DNA from: Candidatus Thiodiazotropha sp. LNASS1
Lineage (GTDB): Bacteria; Pseudomonadota; Gammaproteobacteria; Chromatiales; Chromatiaceae
NCBI RefSeq assembly: GCF_964212655.1
Contig: NZ_OZ156465.1
Span: forward strand, 3,472,001-3,536,000
Direction: 5' to 3'
DNA length: 64,000 nucleotides
Part shown: positions 18,698 through 26,966 of the stretch, in pieces
Position numbering within the stretch: position 1 is the first letter of the stretch
Layout: each line of letters begins with the position of its first letter
Notes under the pieces: generated by a model
Databases searched by the model: none
Told to the model about the DNA's origin: nothing
What the model saw: only the letters and a program-made list of their open reading frames with translations
Position numbers and translations under genes: made by a program

Positions 18698-19297
18698 ATG
18701 ATGTTAGCTGTGACTAACATAATTCCCGAATCCGAAAACATAGCGGGAGCATCTGCCAGTGAGACTGTTGACTGGCTCACTTCGGTTGCCGTTAACCGTG
18801 ACCGGCATGCCTTCGAGCGCCTGTATGGATACTTCGCTCCCCGGATAAAGAGTTATATGATGAGACAAGGCACGGATGAAGCCAGTGCCGATGATCTTGC
18901 CCAGGAGACCATGGTGCAGATCTGGCGCAAGGCCCATCACTACGATCCGCAAAAAGCCGCTGCAACCACCTGGATATTCAGGGTGGCGCGTAACCTGCGG
19001 ATCGACCGCTTGCGTAAGTACAAGCTGCACGAAGTGGAAATGACCGCTGAAGTGGAACCGGGCGACGATGAAGGTAGTGGCCATGAAAGTTACGAAAAGC
19101 GACCCGACGCGGACAAACTGCGTGCGCTGGTCGATACACTGCCGCAAAACCAGATGGATGTTGTGCGACTCGCCTACTTCGAGGGATTGAGCCATTCCGA
19201 GGTCAGTCTGCAGCTGTCCATACCGATCGGCACAGTCAAATCCCGTCTGAGACTTGCCTTCGGCAAGCTGCGCATGGGCATGGGAGAGAAGATATGA
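18698..19297 (+). CDS. RpoE-like ECF sigma factor
   Basis: A 199-residue ECF sigma-70-family factor. Region 2 is at about residues 35-105 (DDLAQETMVQIWRKAHHYDPQ) and region 4 at about 130-190 (YFEGLSHSEVSLQLSIPIGTVKSRLRLA). The partner in the next gene is a ChrR-type zinc anti-sigma factor, so this is probably the singlet-oxygen/organic-peroxide sigma factor type known from Rhodobacter (RpoE, ECF11). The ATG overlaps a second ATG; AAAGG precedes it. The stop overlaps the anti-sigma start by 4 bp (ATGA), indicating translational coupling. Confidence 0.93.
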   Translation: MMLAVTNIIPESENIAGASASETVDWLTSVAVNRDRHAFERLYGYFAPRIKSYMMRQGTDEASADDLAQETMVQIWRKAHHYDPQKAAATTWIFRVARNLRIDRLRKYKLHEVEMTAEVEPGDDEGSGHESYEKRPDADKLRALVDTLPQNQMDVVRLAYFEGLSHSEVSLQLSIPIGTVKSRLRLAFGKLRMGMGEKI

Positions 19298-19950
19298 ACA
19301 TCAAACATCACCCCGATGACGCAACCATACTTGCCTATGCGGCTGGAGCGGTAACCGAGGGCTTTTCCCTGGTACTGGCAGCCCATATGGAGTCTTGCCA
19401 CCATTGCCGCAGCCGTATGGCGGAGGCGAACGCCTTGGGTGGTGAATTGTTGTCTGAGATGCAGCCGGCAGCCATGTCCGCCAGCGGTCTTGAGGATGTC
19501 TGGTCGCGTATAGATAGCGGACCGGATAAAGAGTTTCCGGTCGCCACGCCCCACGCACCGGTCGATGGTGTGCCCGGGATCCTGATCCCCTATCTGCCGG
19601 ATGGAATCGATTCGTTACACTGGCGCAGTTTAGTGCCGGGTATCCGCCAGCATGTGATTAACGGGGTTGAAAGCGGCCGGGGCAGTGTACGTCTGCTCTC
19701 CATTGCGCCCGGTACAACCATACCGCACCACACACATCTGGGCGGGGAACTGACCCTGGTGATCAAGGGTGCCTACACGGATGAGATGGGATGCTTCCAA
19801 TGTGGTGACCTGACAGACCTGGATGCATCGGTTTCCCACCAACCGGTTGCAGAAAGCGGTGAACCTTGCATATGTCTTATCGCCACTGATGACAGGTTGC
19901 TCTTCTCAGGGGTTTTCAGCCGCATGTTGCAACCGCTCATCGGCATATGA
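19294..19950 (+). CDS. chrR: ChrR-type zinc anti-sigma factor
   Basis: A 218-residue anti-sigma factor that would hold the upstream ECF factor inactive until oxidative damage. The N-terminal zinc module has His6, His31, Cys35 and Cys38, the same positions as in Rhodobacter ChrR. The C-terminal cupin domain (about 90-205) has the metal-binding HHTHLGGE block and a later VSHQP histidine, as needed for the singlet-oxygen response. The gene is translationally coupled to the sigma gene. No further gene follows on this strand before 20.8 kb. Confidence 0.92.
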   Translation: MNIKHHPDDATILAYAAGAVTEGFSLVLAAHMESCHHCRSRMAEANALGGELLSEMQPAAMSASGLEDVWSRIDSGPDKEFPVATPHAPVDGVPGILIPYLPDGIDSLHWRSLVPGIRQHVINGVESGRGSVRLLSIAPGTTIPHHTHLGGELTLVIKGAYTDEMGCFQCGDLTDLDASVSHQPVAESGEPCICLIATDDRLLFSGVFSRMLQPLIGI

Positions 19951-20114
19951 CGTTATCCGGAACCTGGCCGGCTGCTTGAGGTGATTCTGCATCGGCCAGT
20001 CCCGGTTCGCAGATCTCAACATATAACCGCGCACAACAGCTATGGCCAGATATCCGGCCTGGGGCGTGCCTTCCCGCCGGCTTCGCTTATACTGAATATG
20101 GTCGTTCTGTTTTT

Positions 20115-20531
20115 CTACATATCGTCACAAACATGTCCGGCCTTTTCCCGCTCGTCCACTGTCGGAGGCATATAGGGTTGCGGCATGTTGACCATCATGC
20201 CCCGCATCTTCTCGCTGCATTTACGCATCTCTTTTATCTTGGGATCGTTATTTATCTGCTTGCTGTATTTAAACGCTTTACTCATGGCCTCATCCCGTTT
20301 GCCGGCAGCACACAGGGCCTTTATATCGGCCTGCATTTTTTTCCCCTTGGCCTCGAGTTCCTCCACCTGTGATTTATCGATTTTACTGAAACACTCTTCT
20401 GCCTCTTGAGCCCGCATCATCATCTGTTGCATCTGCTGTTCACTCATGCCGGGTGCGGCATGTGCTGTATGAAACAGCAGTGATAGTGCAGCCAACGAAA
20501 ACGTTACCAACTGTTTAATGTATGAAATCAT
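20115..20531 (-). CDS. Periplasmic protein of unknown function
   Basis: A 138-residue exported protein. The start at 20531 has GGAGAA five bases upstream, better than the ATG four codons earlier. The signal peptide is MISYIKQLVTFSLAALSLLF, with cleavage near HAA-PG. The mature protein is helical and Met/Lys/Glu-rich (SEQQMQQMMMRAQEAEECF) with four cysteines that could form two disulfides. The family was not recognised. Confidence 0.65.
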   Translation of the reverse strand: MISYIKQLVTFSLAALSLLFHTAHAAPGMSEQQMQQMMMRAQEAEECFSKIDKSQVEELEAKGKKMQADIKALCAAGKRDEAMSKAFKYSKQINNDPKIKEMRKCSEKMRGMMVNMPQPYMPPTVDEREKAGHVCDDM

Positions 20532-20764
20532 TACATTCTCCATGTGAATATCTGTTTGTTTGTATCACTGAAAACGCTCTCAGGCGAGTCATCTAACCAG
20601 AGATATACCAATAATGGAAGTGATGGGTGTAGTGAAAAATTCACACCATGTGAGTGGAATGGAGTCTAAGGAAGGGTTCAAGTTCAGAATACCCCAAATG
20701 TTAAAAGACAATCTGTGGTGCTCTGCCAGGTGTGTCGATGGTGAGCTCAGAAGAGTAGAAAAAC

Positions 20765-20795
20765 TTGACATCGAAATAATAAGTGTATATACACT
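20765..20795 (+). promoter_or_regulatory. Promoter with embedded palindromic operator of the marR gene
   Basis: TTGACA (20765-20770), exactly 17 bases, then TATACA (20788-20793): a near-consensus sigma-70 promoter. A perfect 14-bp palindrome AGTGTATATACACT (20782-20795) covers the -10 hexamer. The predicted transcription start falls on or next to the ATG at 20800, so the transcript may be leaderless. A related dyad lies before the next genes (21287-21306), supporting autoregulation by the MarR protein. Confidence 0.7.
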
Positions 20796-20799
20796 ATAT

Positions 20800-21267
20800 A
20801 TGCCGGAGAATAAGTTAAATTGCGATATTGGAATGTGCCAGGGAATCGGCCAGACATGCGTTATGTTCAATCTACGCAAGGCTTCCAGGGCTTTGACCCA
20901 GGTTTACGAGGAAGTCATGAAACCCAGCGGCATATTGCCGACTCAGTTCACACTGTTGGTTGTAACCCGGGGCATGGGGCCGGTTGCCATATCCAGGATG
21001 GCAGAGGTGCTGGTGATGGATCGCACTACGTTGACACGAAACCTGAAGCCCCTTGAGCGGGACGGGCTGGTGACGGTAAAACCCAGTCGGCACGACAAGC
21101 GGACGCGCGAGGTGAATCTGACAAGGAAAGGGGTAAAGCAGCTGGAACTGGCTGTACCCCTATGGCTGGAGGCGCAACAGAAGATAAAAGCATCTCTGGG
21201 CGGCGAACGGCTTGATCGTATGCTCGAGGATCTGACAGCTGTTGTGACTAGTGCTGCAACTGCGTGA
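20800..21267 (+). CDS. MarR-family transcriptional regulator
   Basis: A 155-residue winged-helix regulator. The MarR core runs from NLRKASRALTQVYEEVMKPS through ISRMAEVLVMDRTTLTRNLK (recognition helix) to the wing KPSRHDKRTREVNLT. Upstream of the core is a Cys-containing leader with three cysteines (CDIGMCQGIGQTC), seen in related MarR proteins and a possible redox switch (inference). The start at 20800 retains that leader and sits right after the promoter. A later ATG at 20863 would remove it. It probably represses itself and the genes downstream. Confidence 0.85.
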   Translation: MPENKLNCDIGMCQGIGQTCVMFNLRKASRALTQVYEEVMKPSGILPTQFTLLVVTRGMGPVAISRMAEVLVMDRTTLTRNLKPLERDGLVTVKPSRHDKRTREVNLTRKGVKQLELAVPLWLEAQQKIKASLGGERLDRMLEDLTAVVTSAATA

Positions 21268-21286
21268 GCAGTTATTTAAAGTTATT

Positions 21287-21306
21287 ATATGTGCATATAC
21301 ACATAT
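21287..21306. promoter_or_regulatory. Second MarR-type operator
   Basis: Perfect 7-bp arms ATATGTG and CACATAT flank CATATA. The half-site shares the GTG/CAC core of the palindrome over the marR promoter. It lies 13 bp before the micro-ORF/DUF4345 transcript start region. Confidence 0.55.
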
Positions 21307-21318
21307 TAAGGATTTACC

Positions 21319-21432
21319 ATGAACCTAAGTAACATTCAGCGCGAACCTGAGAAGATCCTGGTATCGGGTGCCGCGGCGGCTGCTGAATCCGATAACGCAG
21401 AAAATCATGGACACTCCATAAGGAGGGCTTAA
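21319..21432 (+). CDS. 37-residue micro-ORF coupled to the DUF4345 gene
   Basis: An ATG with AAGGA upstream opens a frame encoding MNLSNIQREPEKILVSGAAA and ending in HSIRRA. Its TAA stop overlaps the next ATG (TAATG), and the ribosome site AGGAGG of the next gene lies inside its last codons. This is the geometry of translational coupling. The peptide is polar with an Ala-rich centre and no membrane segment. It may be a real small protein or a leader peptide. Confidence 0.5.
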   Translation: MNLSNIQREPEKILVSGAAAAAESDNAENHGHSIRRA

Positions 21433-21851
21433 TGAAGAAAACTGTCTATCGCATTCTATTGGGCCTGGGAGCGTTTCTTATGTTCTTTCGATTCGGCGGA
21501 CCGGCGTTGATCTACGGCACGACAGGTCCTGGGCCCTTTGCGGAAGTTTGGGTGGAGCCCGGCAACACCACAAGCTTGTTGCTGGACGCAGATCTTCGTT
21601 TTTTCGGTGCGTTGATGTTAGGCATCGGCCTTGTCATGATCTGGCTAATGCGGGAGGTCGAATACGGCGGGACTGTCTTGAGAATCATAGCGGGGGCTGT
21701 TCTGGTAGGCGCTGTAGCACGTATCTATGCTCTCGTTCAATTCGGATCGGCAGGTATGGCGGGTATCGTCCCCATAGCGGTTGAACTGCTCCTCCCTGTT
21801 GCGTTAATCGTGTTACAGGCATCGGTCAGTCGAGATACTCAGTCGATTTAA
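21432..21851 (+). CDS. DUF4345 membrane protein
   Basis: A 139-residue protein with four hydrophobic segments (about 7-27, 55-73, 82-101 and 108-130). The DUF4345 pattern is clear: LLDADLRFFGALMLGIGLVM, then RIIAGAVLVGAVARIYAL. The biochemical role is unknown. It follows the marR gene and a palindromic operator, so it is the first likely target of that regulator. Confidence 0.85.
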   Translation: MKKTVYRILLGLGAFLMFFRFGGPALIYGTTGPGPFAEVWVEPGNTTSLLLDADLRFFGALMLGIGLVMIWLMREVEYGGTVLRIIAGAVLVGAVARIYALVQFGSAGMAGIVPIAVELLLPVALIVLQASVSRDTQSI

Positions 21852-22103
21852 CAATCGATGACAAATGTATCGTTTTTGAGGGGCTCTGTCCCAGCCAAGC
21901 TGATGAATGAAGACTTAGGTTGCAAAACAGATGCATTCAGGTGCAAAAGCTGCCACTCATTGCTTGCACGGGTTTATTTACACTTTTGATTTGCAGCATT
22001 CAGAAATCTTTTGTGATGGGTTGATTCTAAGCATCATGTAGTTCATGGGAATGATTGTGTGAAGAATACTGCAGATTAGACGAGCCATATGGAGATCAAG
22101 TCA

Positions 22104-22946
22104 ATGACTACGAAAGATGTGAAAAGTGAAAAACGACCAACAGTATTGATTACCGGTGGTTCTAAAGGGATTGGATTTGAATTGGCGAAACAGTTCGCCA
22201 TGCACGGCTACAATCTTGTGTTGGCGGCGCGCAGTGAGACCGATCTCAGGCAAGCAGCCGGACAATTGGAAAACGAATTTGGGTGTGTTGTTACCATATA
22301 CCCGTTTGATCTGACCGCAGACGATAGTTCCACTGAGTTACATCGGCAAGTGATTGATAAGGGTATCCAAGTGGATGTGCTTGTTAACAACGCCGGGATG
22401 GGGGATGTGGGTCCCTTTGCGAAGAGTGATCTTGATCGGCAGCTCAATATGCTTAGGCTAAACATCGTTACACTGACATCGCTCACCAGGCTGTTTCTCC
22501 CCGCTATGATTGAACGTGGAAATGGACGAATTCTGAATGTCGCCTCACTGGCCGCCTATTTTGCGGGTGGTTCAAACTGGGCTAGCTATGTTGCTTCGAA
22601 GCACTATGTACTGGCATTCACCCGTGGCATGGCAAGAGAGCTTGCTGGGACGGGGGTTAAGGTCACGGCGTTATGCCCGGGAGCCACACCGACGTCGTTT
22701 GCCGGTCAGGCGGGTGCGAACGCCATGCCGATCTATCGCTGGATGCCCAAGCTTACGCCGGCAAGAGTGGCGCTCGCCGGATATCGAGCCACCATGGCGG
22801 GGCGAACCACATCAGTGCCGGGACTGCTCAACAAGGTGTTTGCCTTGCTCGGTGAGTTGCCGCCGCGGTCGATTGCGCAGTGGGTGTTTGGCATTCTCAC
22901 CCGAACGCAATCAGCCACTGCGACAGAAACCAGAAGGGCCTTATGA
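22104..22946 (+). CDS. Short-chain dehydrogenase/reductase
   Basis: A 280-residue classical SDR, cytoplasmic, using NAD(P)H. The cofactor loop is VLITGGSKGIGFELAK, the structural motif is VNNAGMGD, and the catalytic Ser-Tyr-Lys set lies in NVASLAAYFAGGSNWASYVASKH. The start at 22104 uses GGAG inside the preceding codons; an ATG five codons earlier is possible. The substrate is unknown. It is separated from the DUF4345 gene by 250 bp without an obvious terminator and may belong to the same MarR-controlled cluster. Confidence 0.88.
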   Translation: MTTKDVKSEKRPTVLITGGSKGIGFELAKQFAMHGYNLVLAARSETDLRQAAGQLENEFGCVVTIYPFDLTADDSSTELHRQVIDKGIQVDVLVNNAGMGDVGPFAKSDLDRQLNMLRLNIVTLTSLTRLFLPAMIERGNGRILNVASLAAYFAGGSNWASYVASKHYVLAFTRGMARELAGTGVKVTALCPGATPTSFAGQAGANAMPIYRWMPKLTPARVALAGYRATMAGRTTSVPGLLNKVFALLGELPPRSIAQWVFGILTRTQSATATETRRAL

Positions 22947-23008
22947 TCTATATATGGCCTGAGAGCATGGGCCTTACGATCATTGTCTAAGTAATAAGGG
23001 AAATCACG

Positions 23009-23710
23009 ATGCAATTATCCAGCATGCCTCTGTTGATTGCTGTTGTGTTCGGATTTTTCTGGTTTCTTGTAAGTAGACTGCATCGGGCTGGGATACTGAC
23101 CTCAGATCAACGGAATCAGATGGCATTACTGATTGGCGTAATTTTGATGTGGGGTATGTTTATCGGTTACCAGTCGAGTGTTGGCCGGTTTGGCAGTGAA
23201 TCATTTTATAATCTGATGCCCGGGTATTGGCTGCCCTATGTACCGGTTGTTGTCGCGGTGAGCATGATGTTGTTGCTGGCGCCGCTCCGGGATGGCCTGA
23301 GAGTACTCGTGGATGAAACACCGGCCCATTGGTTGAGCGGGATACATATTCTCCGAGTCCTTGCTCTGGGTACCTTGTTGAAGGCATCGAATGATCTGTT
23401 TCCACAGATGTTTGCCTGGTTTGTGGGTGGTCCGGATCTTCTGTTCGGCGTCTCTGCCATCATCGTGACCCTGTTGTCCCGTTCAGGGTGGCTGAGTGAT
23501 CGATTTATCCTCTTTTGGCATCTTGTCGGTGCGTTTACAATCGTCTTGCCGGTAGCGGGATTGATGCACCTGTTTATGGCGGAGCCCCTGTTTGCAGAGT
23601 TGTTCATGTTTCCCATGGTCATGGCGCCGGCGTTGATCGTGCCAACCCTGGTTTTGTTGAATCTGCTGGTGGCCTGGCGGTTCTACGAACAGGGAGCGTT
23701 GAAACAGTAA
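23009..23710 (+). CDS. Polytopic membrane protein of unknown function
   Basis: A 233-residue inner-membrane protein with about six or seven hydrophobic segments, the first starting at residue 6 (MPLLIAVVFGFFWFLVSRLH). Loops are short and contain few charged residues apart from RDGLRVLVDE. No family was recognised. It starts 62 bp after the SDR stop on the same strand and is probably co-transcribed. Confidence 0.7.
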   Translation: MQLSSMPLLIAVVFGFFWFLVSRLHRAGILTSDQRNQMALLIGVILMWGMFIGYQSSVGRFGSESFYNLMPGYWLPYVPVVVAVSMMLLLAPLRDGLRVLVDETPAHWLSGIHILRVLALGTLLKASNDLFPQMFAWFVGGPDLLFGVSAIIVTLLSRSGWLSDRFILFWHLVGAFTIVLPVAGLMHLFMAEPLFAELFMFPMVMAPALIVPTLVLLNLLVAWRFYEQGALKQ

Positions 23711-24139
23711 CCACACACCTGCGGTCTTTTTAGGCGCTCTCAATCGCAGTTGTGTAATCAATATACGGCAACAGCCACACCTGATTCTTTTGCCAGTTAG
23801 AACCAGACGACAGAAGACCACCTGTGGATGGACAGTCACCCGGGGTAATCGAGGCCTGCAGGCTCAATGATTGAATACTCAAGCTCACGGTCTCTTGTGG
23901 GATTGCGTCACTGCAGGGTCCACAAAGAGGGGAAATAGTTCCAAACGTGCTGACGACGCCCTCTACAGGACCAAGCAAACGGGCAGGAATAGGGTGGTGG
24001 TTGAAAGCGATTGATAGATCTCCCTACATGATGGTGATTTATCCATAATTTCTGTATCCAGTTTGATCGTAGCTAAGCTTTGTCTGCCGTACTATCCTAA
24101 CCAGATAGCTGTAGGGATAGCGGCATCCGGAGGCATAAC
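23711..24139. other. Gap before the molybdoenzyme genes
   Basis: About 430 bp with no convincing gene. A minus-strand frame at 23730-23978 reads as a secreted-protein-like fragment (several Cys, WLLPY) but has no start signal and no recognised family. Confidence 0.4.
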
Positions 24140-24595
24140 ATGATTCAAATAACTATCAACGGCTCGAAACAATCCCTCGATATCGATCCGGGAATGCCCC
24201 TGCTGTGGGCATTGCGCGATCATATGGGGCTGACGGGCACCAAATTCGGTTGCGGGATTGCCCAGTGCGGGAGTTGTACCATCCACCTTGACGGTGAACC
24301 AGTACGTTCCTGTATTACCCCCGTCTCGGAGGCGATAGGTAAACAGATAACCACAATCGAGGGTTTGAAAAGCCCCGCCGGCAAGGCGGTACAGGCGGCC
24401 TGGCGCGAGCTCGAAGTGGTACAGTGCGGTTACTGTCAGTCGGGCCAGATCATGTCGGCCGCAGCTTTGCTCGAGCGAAAATCCAAACCCACCGATGCCG
24501 AGATCGATGATGCCATGCAGGGCAATCTTTGCCGTTGCGCGACCTATGTGCGGATTCGTGCCGCCATCAAGGCGGCCGCGAATAAGTCTGTCTAG
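24140..24595 (+). CDS. (2Fe-2S) subunit of isoquinoline 1-oxidoreductase-type enzyme
   Basis: A 151-residue electron-transfer subunit of a xanthine-oxidase-family molybdenum hydroxylase. The plant-type [2Fe-2S] ligands are Cys38, Cys43, Cys46 and Cys58. The second cluster uses Cys96, Cys99, Cys131 and Cys133 (CGYCQSGQ and LCRC). The length fits the IorA-like small subunits. The large subunit follows 20 bp downstream. It has no signal peptide and would be exported by hitchhiking with the Tat-targeted large subunit. Confidence 0.92.
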   Translation: MIQITINGSKQSLDIDPGMPLLWALRDHMGLTGTKFGCGIAQCGSCTIHLDGEPVRSCITPVSEAIGKQITTIEGLKSPAGKAVQAAWRELEVVQCGYCQSGQIMSAAALLERKSKPTDAEIDDAMQGNLCRCATYVRIRAAIKAAANKSV

Positions 24596-24615
24596 GCCGT
24601 CGGGAGGGAATCAAG

Positions 24616-26805
24616 ATGAAGAGTGACTGGATAACCAATCTGAGTCGCCGCCGTTTCCTGGCGGCGGGTGTCGCCACCGCGGCCGGACTGACTCTGGGCA
24701 TCATGCCGGTAACCCGTGCCGATATGCGCAGATCGGGGCCCGGTTTTGCCGGTGCGGCGCCAGCGGATCAAGCGGCCTTTCAGCCCAACGCCTTTCTGCG
24801 CATCGGTAGTGACAACCGGGTCACTGTGATCTCAAAACATCTTGAGATGGGACAGGGGACCTATACTGGATTGGCAACCCTGGTGGCGGAAGAGTTGGAT
24901 GCGGCCTGGGAACAGGTCAGGGTGGAGGGTGCCCCGGCTGACGCCAAACGCTATCGCAATCTCTACTGGGGCGAGGCCCAGGGTACCGGCGGCAGCACAG
25001 CGATAGCCAACTCCTGGATGCAGATGCGCAAAGCGGGCGCCGCGGCGAGACATATGCTGGTGGAGGCCGCCGCCAAGCAGTGGCAGGTGAAAGCGGATGA
25101 GATCCGGGTCGAGGCCGGTCTCCTGACCCATGCGTCCAGCGGTCGCAGCGCCAGCTTTGGCGAGATGGCGGATGCCGCTGCGCAGCAGCCGGTACCCCAG
25201 GAGGTGTTATTGAAGGAGCCTGATGAATTCCGCCTGATCGGCAAGCGCCTACCTCGTAAGGATAGCCCGGAAAAGACAGATGGCAGCGCTGTCTTCACCA
25301 TCGATGTGCAACTCCTCGAAATGTATACCGCTGTGGTGGCACATCCTCCGCGCTTCGGCGCCAAGGTGCGCAGTTTCGACGACAAGGCGGCAAGGGCGAT
25401 CAAAGGCGTCAAACAAGTGCTGCAGATCCCTTCCGGGATCGCCGTTGTGGGGGACGATTTCTGGAGCGCCAAGCAGGGCCGGGATGCACTGCAGGTGGAA
25501 TGGGACGAGAGCGAGGCATTCAAGCAGAGCTCCAGTGAGATACTCGACAGCTACCGTGAGCTGGCAAATCAGCCCGGTACGGTCGCCCGCAATGAGGGCG
25601 ACAGCGAGGCGGCGATGGCCGGCGCTAAAAAGGTCATTGAGGCCGAATACAGCGTACCTTTCCTGGCCCATGCGGCGATGGAGCCGATGGACTGCGTGGT
25701 GCGCATCGATGCCTCGGGTTGCGAGATCTGGAACGGCGAACAGATGAACACCGGCGATCAGATGGCGGTCGCCGGTCTGTTGGGATTGCAGCCGGAACAG
25801 GTACGTATTCATATGCTCTACGCGGGCGGTTCCTTTGGCCGGCGGGCCAATCCCAAGGCCGACTATGTGCTCGAGGCGGTGCATATCGCCAAGACGATGC
25901 CGCCGGGGACGCCGGTCAAACTAATCTGGACCCGGGAAGACGATATGCGTGGCGGTTACTACCGGCCACTCTATCTCCACAAGCTCAAGGCGGGACTGGA
26001 TGCCGAAAACCGGCCTCTGGTATGGCAACAGCGTATCGTGGGGCAGTCTATTTTAGCGGGTACCCCGTTCGAATCGGTGATGGTCAAGGATGGAATCGAC
26101 CAGACTTCTGTAGAGGGTGCGGCAAATCTGCCGTACGCCCTGAAGCATATCCATATCGATCTCCATTCTCCGCAGTTACAGGTGCCGGTACTCTGGTGGC
26201 GTTCGGTGGGTTCCACCCATACCGCCTTCGCAGTGGAGTGCTTTCTGGACGAACTCGCGGTTGAGGCAGGCAAGGATCCGGTAGCCTTTCGACGCACCCT
26301 GTTGGCGGAACATCCGCGACATCTGGGTGTACTGAACCTGGCGGTGGAGAAGGCAGGGTGGGACGAACCCCTGGGCCGTAACCGTGGCCGGGGGGTGGCG
26401 GTGCACGAATCCTTCAATTCCTACGTGGCCCAGGTGGCGGAGGTCACGGTGCGCCGCGGGGTTATTTATGTGGACCGGGTGGTGATCGCGGTGGATTGCG
26501 GCGTTCCGGTCAACCCCGATGTCATCGAGGCGCAGATGCAGGGCGGTATGGGCTATGGCCTGGCGGCCACTCTGGCCAGCGAGCTGACCTTCAAGGAGGG
26601 ACGGGTCGAGCAGTCCAACTACCATGACTACCGGACCCTGCGCATCGATCAGATGCCAGAGGTTGAGGTCTATATTGTACCGTCCACCGAAGCACCCACC
26701 GGGGTCGGCGAGCCGGCCACACCGGTGATAGCGCCTGCCGTTGCCAATGCCGTGTATGCGGCGACAGGTCAACGTCTGCGCCAACTGCCGCTTCGTCCCG
26801 CTTGA
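24616..26805 (+). CDS. Molybdopterin-binding subunit, IorB-type (Tat exported)
   Basis: A 729-residue catalytic subunit of the isoquinoline 1-oxidoreductase / aldehyde dehydrogenase branch of the xanthine oxidase family. The N-terminus has a Tat signal (SRRRFLAAGVATAAGLTLG). Molybdopterin-contact blocks include MGQGTYTGLATLVAEELDA, GSFGRRANPKADYV and the C-terminal GVGEPATPVIAPAVANAV with the catalytic Glu. It acts in the periplasm, oxidising an N-heterocycle or aldehyde and passing electrons to cytochrome c. The substrate cannot be told from sequence. The nearby xdhC and mocA genes would supply its cofactor. Confidence 0.92.
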   Translation: MKSDWITNLSRRRFLAAGVATAAGLTLGIMPVTRADMRRSGPGFAGAAPADQAAFQPNAFLRIGSDNRVTVISKHLEMGQGTYTGLATLVAEELDAAWEQVRVEGAPADAKRYRNLYWGEAQGTGGSTAIANSWMQMRKAGAAARHMLVEAAAKQWQVKADEIRVEAGLLTHASSGRSASFGEMADAAAQQPVPQEVLLKEPDEFRLIGKRLPRKDSPEKTDGSAVFTIDVQLLEMYTAVVAHPPRFGAKVRSFDDKAARAIKGVKQVLQIPSGIAVVGDDFWSAKQGRDALQVEWDESEAFKQSSSEILDSYRELANQPGTVARNEGDSEAAMAGAKKVIEAEYSVPFLAHAAMEPMDCVVRIDASGCEIWNGEQMNTGDQMAVAGLLGLQPEQVRIHMLYAGGSFGRRANPKADYVLEAVHIAKTMPPGTPVKLIWTREDDMRGGYYRPLYLHKLKAGLDAENRPLVWQQRIVGQSILAGTPFESVMVKDGIDQTSVEGAANLPYALKHIHIDLHSPQLQVPVLWWRSVGSTHTAFAVECFLDELAVEAGKDPVAFRRTLLAEHPRHLGVLNLAVEKAGWDEPLGRNRGRGVAVHESFNSYVAQVAEVTVRRGVIYVDRVVIAVDCGVPVNPDVIEAQMQGGMGYGLAATLASELTFKEGRVEQSNYHDYRTLRIDQMPEVEVYIVPSTEAPTGVGEPATPVIAPAVANAVYAATGQRLRQLPLRPA

Positions 26806-26865
26806 GGGCTTTAGGTTCACAAGGCATGAATTACGGGATCGTTATTGCCATTCTGGTTTTTCCGG

Positions 26866-26947
26866 TTCCCACGCTCCTCCGTGGGAATCCATACTTTGTT
26901 TTTCTATTGCACTGTGGTCTGCGTTCCCACGCCGGAGCGTGGGAACG
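26866..26947. repeat. Pair of REP-like hairpins
   Basis: Two related stem-loops. The first is TTCCCACG/CGTGGGAA at 26866-26887. The second is CGTTCCCACGC/GCGTGGGAACG at 26922-26947, with a perfect 11-bp stem and CGGA loop. Related GTTCCCACGC hairpins are common intergenic repeats in gammaproteobacteria. They lie between iorB-like and xdhC and could attenuate read-through. Confidence 0.6.
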
Positions 26948-26966
26948 ATGAAGTGAGGTTTCAAAG

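Noticed and set aside
25249-25884. Minus-strand 211-codon frame opposite the IorB-type gene
   Set aside because: Antisense shadow of a well-conserved coding region.
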